Counted from the first letter of the stretch, positions 50,596-59,148 are shown. The stretch: DNA of 64,000 bases from Brochothrix campestris (GCF_046058945.1 NZ_CP175511.1:1922001-1986000); one strand, 5' to 3'. A program made the numbers and translations. Notes: generated from the letters alone by a model not told the origin.

Positions 50596-51471
50596 CTATC
50601 TTTCAAACCAATCATAATAATCGTCAGAAGTTGTTTCTGCATATAGTTTCAATAACTTTGGTCGTAGTGATTGGAACACTTGTATTAATTCATTTCCCCC
50701 AAAAAAAGTCGAGAAATGTTTTCCTGTCAATTCTTCAGACAAATCAGAAATAAGCTTTTCTGTTTCCTCTTCATTTGCAAGAATATTAATTAGCTTCCCA
50801 ACAAGATATCCATCATCAAAAGAGATTTCTTTCTCTTTTAACGTTCCCTCGTAATAATTTTCTATGGCAGTCATAATCTTTTCTGTATCCCCATAGTCAA
50901 AATCTCTGGTTGCTTCGTAGTAACCCATTACTTCCGAGCTAAGGAAAATAGTCGCATCCTCTCTCTTACTCTCGTCTAAAGAGGTACGCTCTTTAAGATA
51001 AGTTAATGCTAGCCCTTGAATATGCTCTCGTAATAACTTAGAATGGATTTCCGCATAACAATCATCAATAAAGCCTTCTACTGGATAACCAAAATCCGTT
51101 TCCCATCCCGTATTTTTAAAGTCTCCAGTTAAAAAGTCTTCTTTCATTTTTAATGGCACCTCAGGATGATCCTTTAATAATGCTTCTTGTCCTCGTACCA
51201 ATAAATAGGCTTGAATATACTCTTCTATTTCACCAAAATAAAACCAGCCAACTGGTTTACCACTAAGCACTGAAACCTTCTCAACAACTTCTAATGGAGC
51301 TAAAGAATACCCTCTAACATACGAGTTAATCGTTGTCTTAATTAGCCCCAAGCGATTGCCATATTCACTAAAAGAAAGCCCTAGTTCATCCTTCACTTCT
51401 CTCAAACGGCTTCCAACCTGCTCTTTATTCGGTTTTAATAATCCAAACATTTCCAGTTCCTCCTGCGTCAT
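50596..51471 (-). CDS. XRE-type repressor of the Rep module
   Basis: A 291-residue protein with an N-terminal helix-turn-helix (LREVKDELGLSFSEYGNRLG and TTINSYVRGYSLAPLEVVEK, residues about 20-65) and a long acidic helical part of unknown function. It is divergent from the rep gene set; three paired CGTRTA operators in between (51524-51646) overlap both promoters, which suggests autoregulation and control of the module. Such proteins are common on enterococcal and listerial mobile elements. Confidence 0.8.
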   Translation of the reverse strand: MTQEELEMFGLLKPNKEQVGSRLREVKDELGLSFSEYGNRLGLIKTTINSYVRGYSLAPLEVVEKVSVLSGKPVGWFYFGEIEEYIQAYLLVRGQEALLKDHPEVPLKMKEDFLTGDFKNTGWETDFGYPVEGFIDDCYAEIHSKLLREHIQGLALTYLKERTSLDESKREDATIFLSSEVMGYYEATRDFDYGDTEKIMTAIENYYEGTLKEKEISFDDGYLVGKLINILANEEETEKLISDLSEELTGKHFSTFFGGNELIQVFQSLRPKLLKLYAETTSDDYYDWFER

Positions 51472-51511
51472 TTCATGGTATCTAACAATATTTTGTAGTA
51501 GCTCATAATTG

Positions 51512-51646
51512 ATTATAGCACATCGTATACATTTTCGTATATATTTTTCTCGAAAAAGTATTGACTACGTATATAAATTCGTGTATGATAAATTTGTAGC
51601 GGTACCCTACAAAAAAATTTAACCAAATCGTGTATAAAAACGTGTA
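51512..51646. promoter_or_regulatory. Divergent promoters with three paired CGTRTA operators
   Basis: Plus promoter: TTGACT (51561) and TATGAT (51584), 17 bp apart. Minus promoter: extended -10 TGCTATAAT at 51512-51520. Paired hexamers CGTRTA, 12 bp from start to start, occur at 51524/51536, 51568/51580 and 51629/51641. The second pair lies inside the plus promoter, the first overlaps the minus -35 region. Confidence 0.75.
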
Positions 51647-51664
51647 AAGAAAGAAAGAACCTGC

Positions 51665-51994
51665 ATGGCAGTAAAAATTAATGATCTAACATTACCAAAA
51701 GAAAAACTAGAAACAGAGTATCAAGTTGTTCAAGTCTCACGGTGGCAAAAAGACGGCGAAGTGCTTGGCTGGACGTATGAATGCGTACTTCCAAAGTTAC
51801 GATTTGAAAAAATCAGCGTCAAAGTTAAAAGCGAAACTCCTGTAATCACTAAAGACGCACTGGATGAACAAGGAATGGCAATCATTCGATTTGACAACCT
51901 CCTGATTACGCCTTGGGGACGTGTAAATGGGCAATTTGTTAGCTATGGATTAGCCGCTGTTGCCAACAAAGCCACACTCATTCCAAATAAATGA
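51665..51994 (+). CDS. Small conserved protein of the Rep module
   Basis: A 109-residue, probably beta-rich protein (YQVVQVSRWQKDGEVLGWTY, LRFEKISVKVKSETPVI, LLITPWGRVNGQFVSYGLAA). I know no function. The size and position ahead of rep recall small DNA-binding or ssDNA-binding proteins of rolling-circle elements, but this is only a suggestion. AAAGAAAG is a modest ribosome site. The stop overlaps the next start (ATGA). Confidence 0.65.
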   Translation: MAVKINDLTLPKEKLETEYQVVQVSRWQKDGEVLGWTYECVLPKLRFEKISVKVKSETPVITKDALDEQGMAIIRFDNLLITPWGRVNGQFVSYGLAAVANKATLIPNK

Positions 51995-52494
51995 CCGAAT
52001 ATTTCACCGCTCATGACGTGTTAGAAAAAGTAGAGGGGTTAAATTCCCTCTCTACTTTGAACAAGTGGGCGAATTTTATCCAAAAAAAATGTGATTACCA
52101 ATTCCACTATGATTATATTCGTTTTGCCAGTCACACCAGCACCAAAAAAAACATCAATCATCGCAAAACTAGAATGTTTACAGTAGAAGAAATCCAAAAG
52201 TTTCAAAAAGTAGTTGAATTGATTCCAACACTTGGCAGAGACAATTCTTTGCGGATTTTTTTTGATAAGAAGCATCATTTAGACGCCATGAAGCATAGTG
52301 ATCTAATGACTGAAATCATCAAGCAAGTTGAAGTAAGGTTGAAAACTAGAGAAGAATCATTCCAAACCTTAACACAACAGGTTCAACGATTAGAAAGACA
52401 ATATCAAGCATTGGAACAACGCTTCATTCAGCTTGAGGAAGTCCCCGCTACACAGGAGCAAACTTCCAGCGGGTGGTTTCGACGGAAGCGGTAG
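51991..52494 (+). CDS. MerR-like DNA-binding protein with coiled coil
   Basis: 167 residues: N-terminal winged-helix-like region (FTAHDVLEKVEGLNSLSTLNKW and RMFTVEEIQKFQKVVELI), coiled coil at about 105-150 (VQRLERQYQALEQRFIQLEE) and a basic tail GWFRRKR. This build is frequent in plasmid partition or control proteins. Translationally coupled to the preceding gene. Confidence 0.65.
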   Translation: MTEYFTAHDVLEKVEGLNSLSTLNKWANFIQKKCDYQFHYDYIRFASHTSTKKNINHRKTRMFTVEEIQKFQKVVELIPTLGRDNSLRIFFDKKHHLDAMKHSDLMTEIIKQVEVRLKTREESFQTLTQQVQRLERQYQALEQRFIQLEEVPATQEQTSSGWFRRKR

Positions 52495-52555
52495 AGCTAT
52501 CAAAGCTCACGCCGTTTTCCGCTCGAAAATCAACCACATGATGGATGATTGCTCT

Positions 52556-52580
52556 GGAAGAAAGGCGCAGACTTTCTTCC
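52556..52580 (+). other. Candidate rolling-circle origin hairpin
   Basis: GGAAGAAAG and CTTTCTTCC form a perfect 9-bp stem with loop GCGCAGA, 120 bases before rep. The following CTTTCTTCC-TACTTAACTTGAT contains pieces of the pC194-type nick region (CTTTCTT, CTTGAT). The exact nick site is not assigned. Confidence 0.45.
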
Positions 52581-52701
52581 TACTTAACTTGATTTATAGA
52601 ACACTATCTGGCGAAAAAACAAAAGGGTTTATAAAAATCGTTCTTTGATAATTAAATACTAAATAAGAACACTCAATTTCTATCGGTAGGAGTGATTACG
52701 A

Positions 52702-53535
52702 TTGCTACATGGATACAATCAAAAAATCATTGAAACTCCTACGTACATTGAAATTTGGGAATATGAACAACCAATACTAGCAAAAAGAAAAATTGTGAAT
52801 GATGAAAAAAAAGAAAAACCTGACTGGTTGAAAAATACAAAATACACATTTGATGAATTAACTGCAAAAGGACAATATGATAGCCTAAAGAGAAAACAAA
52901 AACATTATAAAAGCCAACGCTTTGCCGTTGCCCGATTAATTGATACAAACTTTGATAACCAAACTAAATTCTTAACACTAACCTTTAAAGAGAATATAAC
53001 GGACATATCTTATACAAATAGTGAGTTTAAAAAATTTATGAAACGACTTAATTATCAACTATACAAAACAAAGAAATCCCAAATCAAATATTTGGCTACG
53101 TGGGAGAAACAAAAACGTGGTGCTATTCACTACCATATTGTCTTATTCGAATTTCCTTACCTACCTCATTCACAACTTGTTCAAATTTGGGGACATGGAA
53201 TTATAGGAATCAATCGAATTGATGTTGATAGCGCTGAGAATAGAGGTCGATATGTGAGTAAATATTTCGATAAAGATTTAGAACTAAAGGAACATAAGAA
53301 AAAAGCTTTCTTCAAGTCTCAAAATCTAAAGAAACCTATTGAAACTAAAAAGCTCACAAATAAACCTTATGAAGTAAAAAATCAAGAAATACTATTTACA
53401 AACAATTATGTAAGGAAAAGTCCTGTCTTCTTTCAGAGTTGGGATGAACAAGGTGCCCCTCGTAAAGAAATGGGCTTTGAAGAACAAAACGTTCGCTATA
53501 CGAAAATAAAAAAATATGGAGGAACACATAAATGA
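52702..53535 (+). CDS. Rolling-circle replication initiator (HUH Rep)
   Basis: 277 residues. The HUH nuclease motifs are in order: FLTLTF near residue 92, the metal-binding His pair in IHYHIVLFEFP near 153, and the likely catalytic Tyr in RYVSKYFDK near 197. It nicks one strand to start rolling-circle replication or transfer. TTG 52702 has GGTAGGAGTG 5 bases upstream. The module may be an integrated plasmid or a small integrative element. Confidence 0.82.
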   Translation: MLHGYNQKIIETPTYIEIWEYEQPILAKRKIVNDEKKEKPDWLKNTKYTFDELTAKGQYDSLKRKQKHYKSQRFAVARLIDTNFDNQTKFLTLTFKENITDISYTNSEFKKFMKRLNYQLYKTKKSQIKYLATWEKQKRGAIHYHIVLFEFPYLPHSQLVQIWGHGIIGINRIDVDSAENRGRYVSKYFDKDLELKEHKKKAFFKSQNLKKPIETKKLTNKPYEVKNQEILFTNNYVRKSPVFFQSWDEQGAPRKEMGFEEQNVRYTKIKKYGGTHK

Positions 53536-53740
53536 ACGAACTCACTATTTTATTGTCTGACTCTCAAAAGAAAGGGTTACAGGAAACAATCCACCAGCTA
53601 TTAGAAATTGAAATCACACAATTTCAAACTGATTTAGGATTAAATAAGCGATATCTTAAAAAGCTACAATTATGCCAATATCTCAATCTTTCCAATAATA
53701 CTATTTATAAATTAATTATAGAAGGACTACCTCGAATTAA
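53532..53740 (+). pseudogene. Excisionase-like helix-turn-helix protein, truncated
   Basis: About 70 native codons: LGLNKRYLKKLQLCQYLNLS and NNTIYKLIIEGLPRI are a typical excisionase/helix-turn-helix segment. After GLPRI the frame runs on the reverse of tnsB and stops at 53793. The integrase usually following such a gene is absent. It overlaps rep by 4 bases. Confidence 0.7.
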
Positions 53741-54815
53741 TATCAATGCCGTATTGCTTACAAAATTCAACTTTATCGGCAACCATGTTATCTAAAGCCA
53801 TCATCGCGCCTTGCCATGAAGGTCCTTCTAAACCTACATAAATGCCTGTAATAATACGCGAATAAATATCAACAATGGCATAAACTACAGGCCTACCAAT
53901 AATTCGATTTACATCAAAAGAACTCACTAAATAAATATCTGCAATCGTTGCGTCAATTTGAAAACGTGTGCCTGGTCCATTTGTTTCAACCTCAGAATTA
54001 CTTAATAAGGGACGATGCTTTAGATCGTATTCTTTTGCACTTTTGCGAAATTCGATGTCCTTCTTAGGGTCTTCCAATTTCTTAAACCAATAATAAAACT
54101 GGTGGTATGATGGAATTCGATTCGGCTCCCAAATACGGTAATGGATTTCTCCGTTTTCTTTATAGCGGTCTGAGTAAAAGTCCCGCAAAATAAATCCATA
54201 TACGTCCTTTAATGAATAGTTATTTGCTTTACGGTAATATTTATTTATCACGTGTTCAAATTGCGTTTTAATCTCATCTGTAATGTTAATGCCACTTCGA
54301 TACTCTCCATTAACTGTCACCCTACGTGGACGTCCTACTTTTTCAGCACTTAATTTTTTTGTCTTACCTCGACCACCTGAATTTGCATAATCAGGAAGCA
54401 TCGCGTTTTTATTCATGCCACGCTGCCAATACCGGCTGAGTAATTTTTTTACCTTCGTTTTTCCTAGTCCACTCTGTTCTGAAATCTCTCTAATTTTCGC
54501 TTCGCGTCCTTGTTTCTTCAAAAGCTCATTCATATTTGGTAGTAAATACTTTTCAACCGTTTCCCAATCTTCATCACGCTTATTTTTTTGTATAACCGTT
54601 AATTCACTATCTGGGATTGCTCTCGCAAATGGATCGGTCACTATAAGTAAATCCCCTTGATTAAGCTCTAATTCTAAATGACTGTATAGCTCTCTTTTTG
54701 GCATAGCGCTTGTTGTATCGATGTTTACGACATAGACATAGGATTGTTCAATTTCAATAATGCGAATGCGCTGTGAATCAGCTGTGTACTGCAATACTTG
54801 GTTAATATAAATCAT
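53740..54815 (-). pseudogene. tnsB: TnsB transposase, C-terminally truncated
   Basis: About 358 of an expected 650-700 residues. Present: N-terminal DNA-binding regions (KIREISEQSGLGKTKVKKLL, then LPDYANSGGRGKTKKL) and the start of the RNase-H core with the first catalytic Asp in FQIDATIADIYLV and VVYAIVDIYSRIITGI. It stops near VEFCKQYGIDI at the join with the Rep module, before the second catalytic Asp and the Glu. It cannot catalyse strand joining. The start overlaps the tnsA stop (ATGA). Confidence 0.85.
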
Positions 54816-55651
54816 CCGTACTTCACCTTCTTCAGCTTGCTTTCATCAATTGATTGAATAACAAGTGGTTGCTCTACGTTTAGCGGTTCTAACATATCAA
54901 TTCGAATTGTTTTCGTTGCGAGTAAATGATAAAACAATGTCATTCCACTACCTAAAGGCAAATGCGTATCCCTATCAAATGCATTCGTAATAGCTCGAAT
55001 ACTTTCATCATTCGTTAAAAGGCGCTGTAATAATGCCATAGACAAGTCTTCGATATACTGACCGCTTAAGCTTTGAAAAGCGTCATAATGCTCAAGGCTG
55101 TAATAATCATGAATATAGCTAATATTTCTCGCCATTTCTTTCGGGATTTCTAGCTCCGTTACAATGCCCCAATCAATTTGCCTTCTTTCCCAATACACAC
55201 GTTCAATCTCAAATTTCTCAATGACACGTTCTTTTAATAGCTCGTCCTTCATTTTGATTGTTCTAGCAAGTTCAACAAGCCCTTCACCTTTATCTACGGT
55301 TAATAAAAAATCTGTTGTCATCACAATAGGCTCATGCGTTTTTGGGTCTGTAGGATGTTTAATTCCTAACTCATCTGCAATGACAATTGTTTCTTCCAAC
55401 GGTAGTAAAGGAAATTGCTCTCGAATATCAACAACAAAATCTGAGTATTCAGTTAAATAAAAGTGGTTTCGTTCCAAATCTGATAGAAATTCATGCTGTC
55501 TGTTTGTTTTAATGCCTTTTAAACGTGTGGAACGCCCTTTTGAAGCAACGTCTTGAATGTTTAGCCAAGGTTTATACTCAGAGCCAACGCCAGAACCGCG
55601 ACCTTCTTTAATCCACTTTTCGATTTTAGATGTTCTTGCTCGTTTAGACAT
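54812..55651 (-). CDS. tnsA: TnsA-like transposition endonuclease
   Basis: A 279-residue restriction-like nuclease that cuts the 5' ends of Tn7-type elements. Core: EYSDFVVDIREQFPL, ELGIKHP, VMTTDFLLTV (catalytic Asp) and VELARTIKMKDELL (Lys/Gln region), then a C-terminal winged-helix part that contacts TnsC. It appears intact. ATG 55651 with AAAGGGGTG is preferred to the upstream frame start at 55696. It is transcribed inward from the right end in the same direction as glmS. Confidence 0.9.
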   Translation of the reverse strand: MSKRARTSKIEKWIKEGRGSGVGSEYKPWLNIQDVASKGRSTRLKGIKTNRQHEFLSDLERNHFYLTEYSDFVVDIREQFPLLPLEETIVIADELGIKHPTDPKTHEPIVMTTDFLLTVDKGEGLVELARTIKMKDELLKERVIEKFEIERVYWERRQIDWGIVTELEIPKEMARNISYIHDYYSLEHYDAFQSLSGQYIEDLSMALLQRLLTNDESIRAITNAFDRDTHLPLGSGMTLFYHLLATKTIRIDMLEPLNVEQPLVIQSIDESKLKKVKYG

Positions 55652-55657
55652 AAAAAA

Positions 55658-55690
55658 CACCCCTTTAGACAAATATAATCTAAAGGGGTG
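55658..55690 (-). promoter_or_regulatory. Protective hairpin over the tnsA ribosome site, with inward promoter
   Basis: CACCCCTTTAGA (55658) and TCTAAAGGGGTG (55679) pair perfectly over 12 bp and are followed on the minus strand by TTTTTT. The 3' arm contains the tnsA ribosome site. A promoter reads inward: TTGCGA at 55701-55696 and TATATT at 55677-55672. Its transcript would start near 55665 and lack the 5' arm, whereas readthrough from glmS would contain both. Confidence 0.65.
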
Positions 55691-55693
55691 TTT

Positions 55694-55779
55694 CATCGCA
55701 ACTTTTTTACAACCGTCGCGACTTTATTTTAAACATCGTATCTTTTTTATAAACGTCGCAACTTTATTTAAAAGCTACA
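55694..55779 (-). repeat. Right end of the Tn7-like element with four TnsB-type sites
   Basis: Repeats begin at 55694, 55714, 55734 and 55754, each C(A/G)TCG(C/T)(A/G)-(A/T)CTTT followed by an A/T tract, with no gap or overlap. Read inward the end is TGTAGC at 55779. Tn7 also has four close TnsB sites at its right end. Confidence 0.88.
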
Positions 55780-55803
55780 TTGAATGAGCTGAATTAACTT
55801 TCA

Positions 55804-57609
55804 CTACTCAACTGTTACTGATTTTGCCAAGTTACGTGGTTTATCCACATCACAGTCACGCGCCAATGCCGCATAGTAAGCGAACAATTGCGTGAACACG
55901 ACTGACACAAGTGGTGTCAGTTCTAAGGCTGTGTTCGGAATTACAAACGTATCTTCTGGTTGAGCTAAGCTCTCTGTCACAACGGTTGCAACATGTGCAC
56001 CACGTGATTGCACTTCTGAGCAATTGCTACGGATTTGGAGCTGTGTATGCGGTTGTGTAATTAAGGCAATCACAGGTGTGTTATCTTCGATGAGAGCAAT
56101 CGTCCCGTGTTTCAATTCACCACTTGAAAAGCCTTCAGCTTGAATGTATGATATTTCTTTCAGTTTTAAAGCCGCTTCGAGTGACACAAAGTAATCAACA
56201 CCACGGCCTAAGAAGAAGGCATTTCGTGTTGTCGCTACATAATCATGCACCAACTGCTGAATCTGCTCTTTTTCATCAATGATTGTTTGCATTGCATTGG
56301 CAACAATCCCTAATTCATGCACCATGTCGTTCGTTTGAGTATGGCCGTTTGCCTTACCTAACGTTTCAGCTAAAATGCTCAAGACAGCAACTTGGGCTGT
56401 ATATGCCTTCGTTGAAGCAACGGCAATTTCAGGGCCTGCGTGTAACAATAACGTATGGCTTGCTTCACGTGATAAGGTTGAACCGGCCACATTTGTTAAT
56501 GTGATTGCAGTGTGGCCAAGTTGTTTAATTTTAACGAGTACTTGGCGACTATCAGCTGTTTCACCACTTTGTGAGATAAACAAGAATACTGGTTTCGCAG
56601 ACAACAACGGCATATCGTAACCAAATTCACTGGCAACAACGACTTCAACCGGAATCCCGGCTTTTTCTTCAATCAGTTTGCGTCCAATTAAACCGGCATG
56701 GTAGCTCGTACCACAGGCCACAATATAGAGGCGATCAGCTGCATTAATTGCTGCCATCAAGTCGGCATCAATTGTAAACGAGCCGTCTTTTGCTTGGTAT
56801 TTTTGAACAATGCGACGAATCACACCAGGTTGCTCATCCATTTCTTTCATCATGTAATGTGGGTACATTCCTTTTTCAACGTCATCGGCATCGATTGCCG
56901 CTGTATAAGGGGCACGCACCACCACTTCATTTGTATCACCATCAAACAAATGATACGACTCAGCCGTTAACACACCCATTTCACGGTCGTTAATTTCAAC
57001 AAATTGATCGGTTTGACGAATAACTGCCATTGCATCACTCGCTAACATCATCGCGTCGTTGCCAACACCAATTAAGAGTGGGCTTTTGTTCTTCGCAAAA
57101 AACAATTCGCCTTCACGTTGCATATCGATTAAACCAAAGGCATATGACCCTGCTAATTCATTCAGTACCGCACGAAAAATTTCCTCAGTCGAGAGACCGT
57201 CTTTTGCAAACACATCCATCATTTGCACAACGACTTCCGTATCAGTATCACTTTTCAAGTTTACACCGTTTAAATACGTTGCTTGTAACTGACGGTAGTT
57301 GTCAATGACACCGTTATGGACTAACGTGAAACGGCCTGAATGTGATTGGTGTGGATGTGCATTACTTTCGCTCGGTACACCATGTGTTGCCCAACGTGTA
57401 TGACCAATCCCACAAGTTCCATATTGTTCAGCTGTAACAGCTGCACGTAAATCAGCAATCCGTCCCTTTGTTTTAGTCGTTGTCACAGTATGATTTGCTA
57501 CTAGGGCAATGCCCGCTGAATCATAGCCACGATATTCCAATTTTTCTAACCCATCTAACAACACATTTGTTGCATTTAATTTCCCGATATAACCAACGAT
57601 TCCGCACAT
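55804..57609 (-). CDS. glmS: Glutamine-fructose-6-phosphate aminotransferase
   Basis: Makes glucosamine-6-phosphate for cell-wall synthesis. 601 residues: N-terminal glutaminase domain with Cys1 as nucleophile (MCGIVGYIGK), RWATHG and HNGVIDN; two SIS sugar-isomerase domains (ACGTSYHAGL, SQSGETADS, AVASTKAYTAQ) and the C-terminal DKPRNLAKSVTVE, whose DNA is the conserved Tn7 target. ATG 57609 is favoured, since it places Cys directly after Met and suits AGGAGG; ATG 57615 is two codons earlier. A glmS ribozyme precedes it. Confidence 0.97.
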   Translation of the reverse strand: MCGIVGYIGKLNATNVLLDGLEKLEYRGYDSAGIALVANHTVTTTKTKGRIADLRAAVTAEQYGTCGIGHTRWATHGVPSESNAHPHQSHSGRFTLVHNGVIDNYRQLQATYLNGVNLKSDTDTEVVVQMMDVFAKDGLSTEEIFRAVLNELAGSYAFGLIDMQREGELFFAKNKSPLLIGVGNDAMMLASDAMAVIRQTDQFVEINDREMGVLTAESYHLFDGDTNEVVVRAPYTAAIDADDVEKGMYPHYMMKEMDEQPGVIRRIVQKYQAKDGSFTIDADLMAAINAADRLYIVACGTSYHAGLIGRKLIEEKAGIPVEVVVASEFGYDMPLLSAKPVFLFISQSGETADSRQVLVKIKQLGHTAITLTNVAGSTLSREASHTLLLHAGPEIAVASTKAYTAQVAVLSILAETLGKANGHTQTNDMVHELGIVANAMQTIIDEKEQIQQLVHDYVATTRNAFFLGRGVDYFVSLEAALKLKEISYIQAEGFSSGELKHGTIALIEDNTPVIALITQPHTQLQIRSNCSEVQSRGAHVATVVTESLAQPEDTFVIPNTALELTPLVSVVFTQLFAYYAALARDCDVDKPRNLAKSVTVE

Positions 57610-57639
57610 ATTCATTTCCTCCTAAAGTGTATTAAAACG

Positions 57640-57790
57640 CTTCAAGAACGACCGTTGTTCACGTGGTTGTTGTGCAAGTAGTCACCCGCTTGTTTTAACC
57701 TTGTGTATCGACCCCAACAGGCCGGAAAGTATCCGCCGAATCCTCGATAACTTTCTCCTCGTCTACTTAAACATTCTAAGTACTGGCGCT
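57640..57790 (-). ncRNA. glmS ribozyme / glucosamine-6-phosphate riboswitch
   Basis: Read on the minus strand: AGCGCCAGTAC, then GACGAGGAGAAAGTTATCG, ATTCGGCGGATACTTTCCGG and AAGCGGGTGACTACTTG, the conserved cores of the self-cleaving glmS ribozyme. Cleavage is expected just 5' of the GCGCC at 57789. Binding of the GlmS product triggers cleavage and lowers glmS mRNA. Confidence 0.95.
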
Positions 57791-57901
57791 AGCAATTAAG
57801 CTTTTAATAAATTGGTACAGTCCTCTATTCGTTTTTTTCTAACATAACTAATCATACTACAGAGCGATATATCACGTCAACACCTAACAATTAAAGGGAA
57901 C

Positions 57902-57933
57902 AAAAAAACTAACATCTGTTAAAAGATGTTAGT
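57902..57933 (-). terminator. Terminator of deoB
   Basis: ACTAACATCT and AGATGTTAGT form a perfect 10-bp stem with a minus-strand T-run. Confidence 0.92.
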
Positions 57934-57963
57934 TTACTATAATTGGTATAGTTCAATTCGGGG

Positions 57964-59148
57964 TTAATTTAATTCTGGCAAGAAACTTGTACCATAATCA
58001 GGCATTTTAACAGTAAAATTGGCAGCTACCGTTGCGCCTAAATCAGCAAACGTCCCGCGTAATGGCAACTCACCCGCTTCTTTAAGCGCTTTTGAGTAAA
58101 CGAGCAATGGCACATACTCACGGGTATGATCAGTCCCTTTATAGGTCGGATCATTACCATGATCGGCTGTAATAATAAGCAAGTCATCCTCAGCTAAGTT
58201 GGCAAACACTTCTGGTAAGCGGGCATCAAATGCTTCTAATGCATCCCCATAACCAATGGGGTTGCGACGATGACCATAGACCGCATCAAAATCGACTAGG
58301 TTTAAGAAACTCATGCCGTGGAAGTCGGATTTTAACACGTCAACAAACTTATCCATCCCATCCATATTTGACTGCGTCCGAATCGCTTTTGTCACACCTT
58401 CACCATCAAAAATATCTGCAATTTTACCGATTGCTACCACATCTAAACCACCGTCTTTCACGTGATCCATTACTGTTTTATCAAATGGTTTCAGCGCATA
58501 ATCGTGACGGTTTGGCGTACGAGTAAAATCTGCCGCTGATGTCCCTAAGTAGGGACGTGCAATAATTCGACCGAGCATGTATGGATCTTCACGTGTGATT
58601 TCACGACAGTACTCACAAATACGATATAGTTCGTCCAACGGAATAACTTCTTCATGTGCAGCAATTTGTAATACTGAATCTGCTGAGGTATACACAATTA
58701 AAGCTCCTGTCTGCAACTGTTCTTCACCGAGTTCTTCTAATATTTCAGTCCCACTCGCAGGTTTATTCCCAATAACTTTCCGCCCAGAAAACGCCTCGAT
58801 TTTTCCGATTAATTCGGCGGGAAAACCATTTTCAAACACGCGGAACGGTGTATCAATAAAAAGTCCCATAATTTCCCAGTGACCGGTCATCGTATCTTTA
58901 CCAGCCGATGTTTCTTGCATTTTTGTATAATAACCTAAGGGTGTGTCTGTTTGAGGCACACCTTCTATTTGTTTGATATTTGATAACCCGAGTTTTGCTA
59001 AATTAGGTAAATTCAAGCCCTTTTTCTCACGTGCGATATGCCCTAATGTGTCGACATCAAAATCGCCAAATTGAGCGGCATCTGGCGCCTCACCAATACC
59101 GACTGAATCCATTACAATTACATGTATCCGTTTGAATTTTTCACTCAT
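57964..59148 (-). CDS. deoB: Phosphopentomutase
   Basis: A 394-residue alkaline-phosphatase-superfamily enzyme converting (deoxy)ribose-1-phosphate to the 5-phosphate in nucleoside salvage. Metal site: VIVMDSVGIGEAPDA at the N-terminus, KDTMTGHWE in the middle (phosphorylated Thr), and LIITADHGNDPTYKGTDHTRE at the C-terminus. Length is normal. GAGGGAG lies before the ATG. It appears monocistronic. Confidence 0.97.
   Translation of the reverse strand: MSEKFKRIHVIVMDSVGIGEAPDAAQFGDFDVDTLGHIAREKKGLNLPNLAKLGLSNIKQIEGVPQTDTPLGYYTKMQETSAGKDTMTGHWEIMGLFIDTPFRVFENGFPAELIGKIEAFSGRKVIGNKPASGTEILEELGEEQLQTGALIVYTSADSVLQIAAHEEVIPLDELYRICEYCREITREDPYMLGRIIARPYLGTSAADFTRTPNRHDYALKPFDKTVMDHVKDGGLDVVAIGKIADIFDGEGVTKAIRTQSNMDGMDKFVDVLKSDFHGMSFLNLVDFDAVYGHRRNPIGYGDALEAFDARLPEVFANLAEDDLLIITADHGNDPTYKGTDHTREYVPLLVYSKALKEAGELPLRGTFADLGATVAANFTVKMPDYGTSFLPELN

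Larger units (their letters stand above)
33076..55779. mobile_element. Decayed Tn7-like transposon in the glmS attachment site (about 22.7 kb)
   Basis: The right boundary is well supported. A TGT/ACA terminus lies 24 bp past the glmS stop, there are four TnsB-type sites at exact 20-bp spacing, and tnsA then tnsB read inward. The left boundary (TGTA at 33076) is inferred from one TTTATAAAAAAGAT motif shared with the right end, from the change from core chromosome to defence-gene remnants, and from the glmS terminator lying just outside. No 5-bp target duplication is present (ACCAT left, TTGAA right). tnsC, tnsD and the rest of tnsB are missing, so the element should be unable to move by itself. 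Confidence 0.78.

Noticed and set aside
52433..52648. 71-codon frame ending near the rep gene
   Set aside because: It overlaps the coiled-coil gene out of frame, has no ribosome site and covers the candidate origin hairpin; more likely non-coding.
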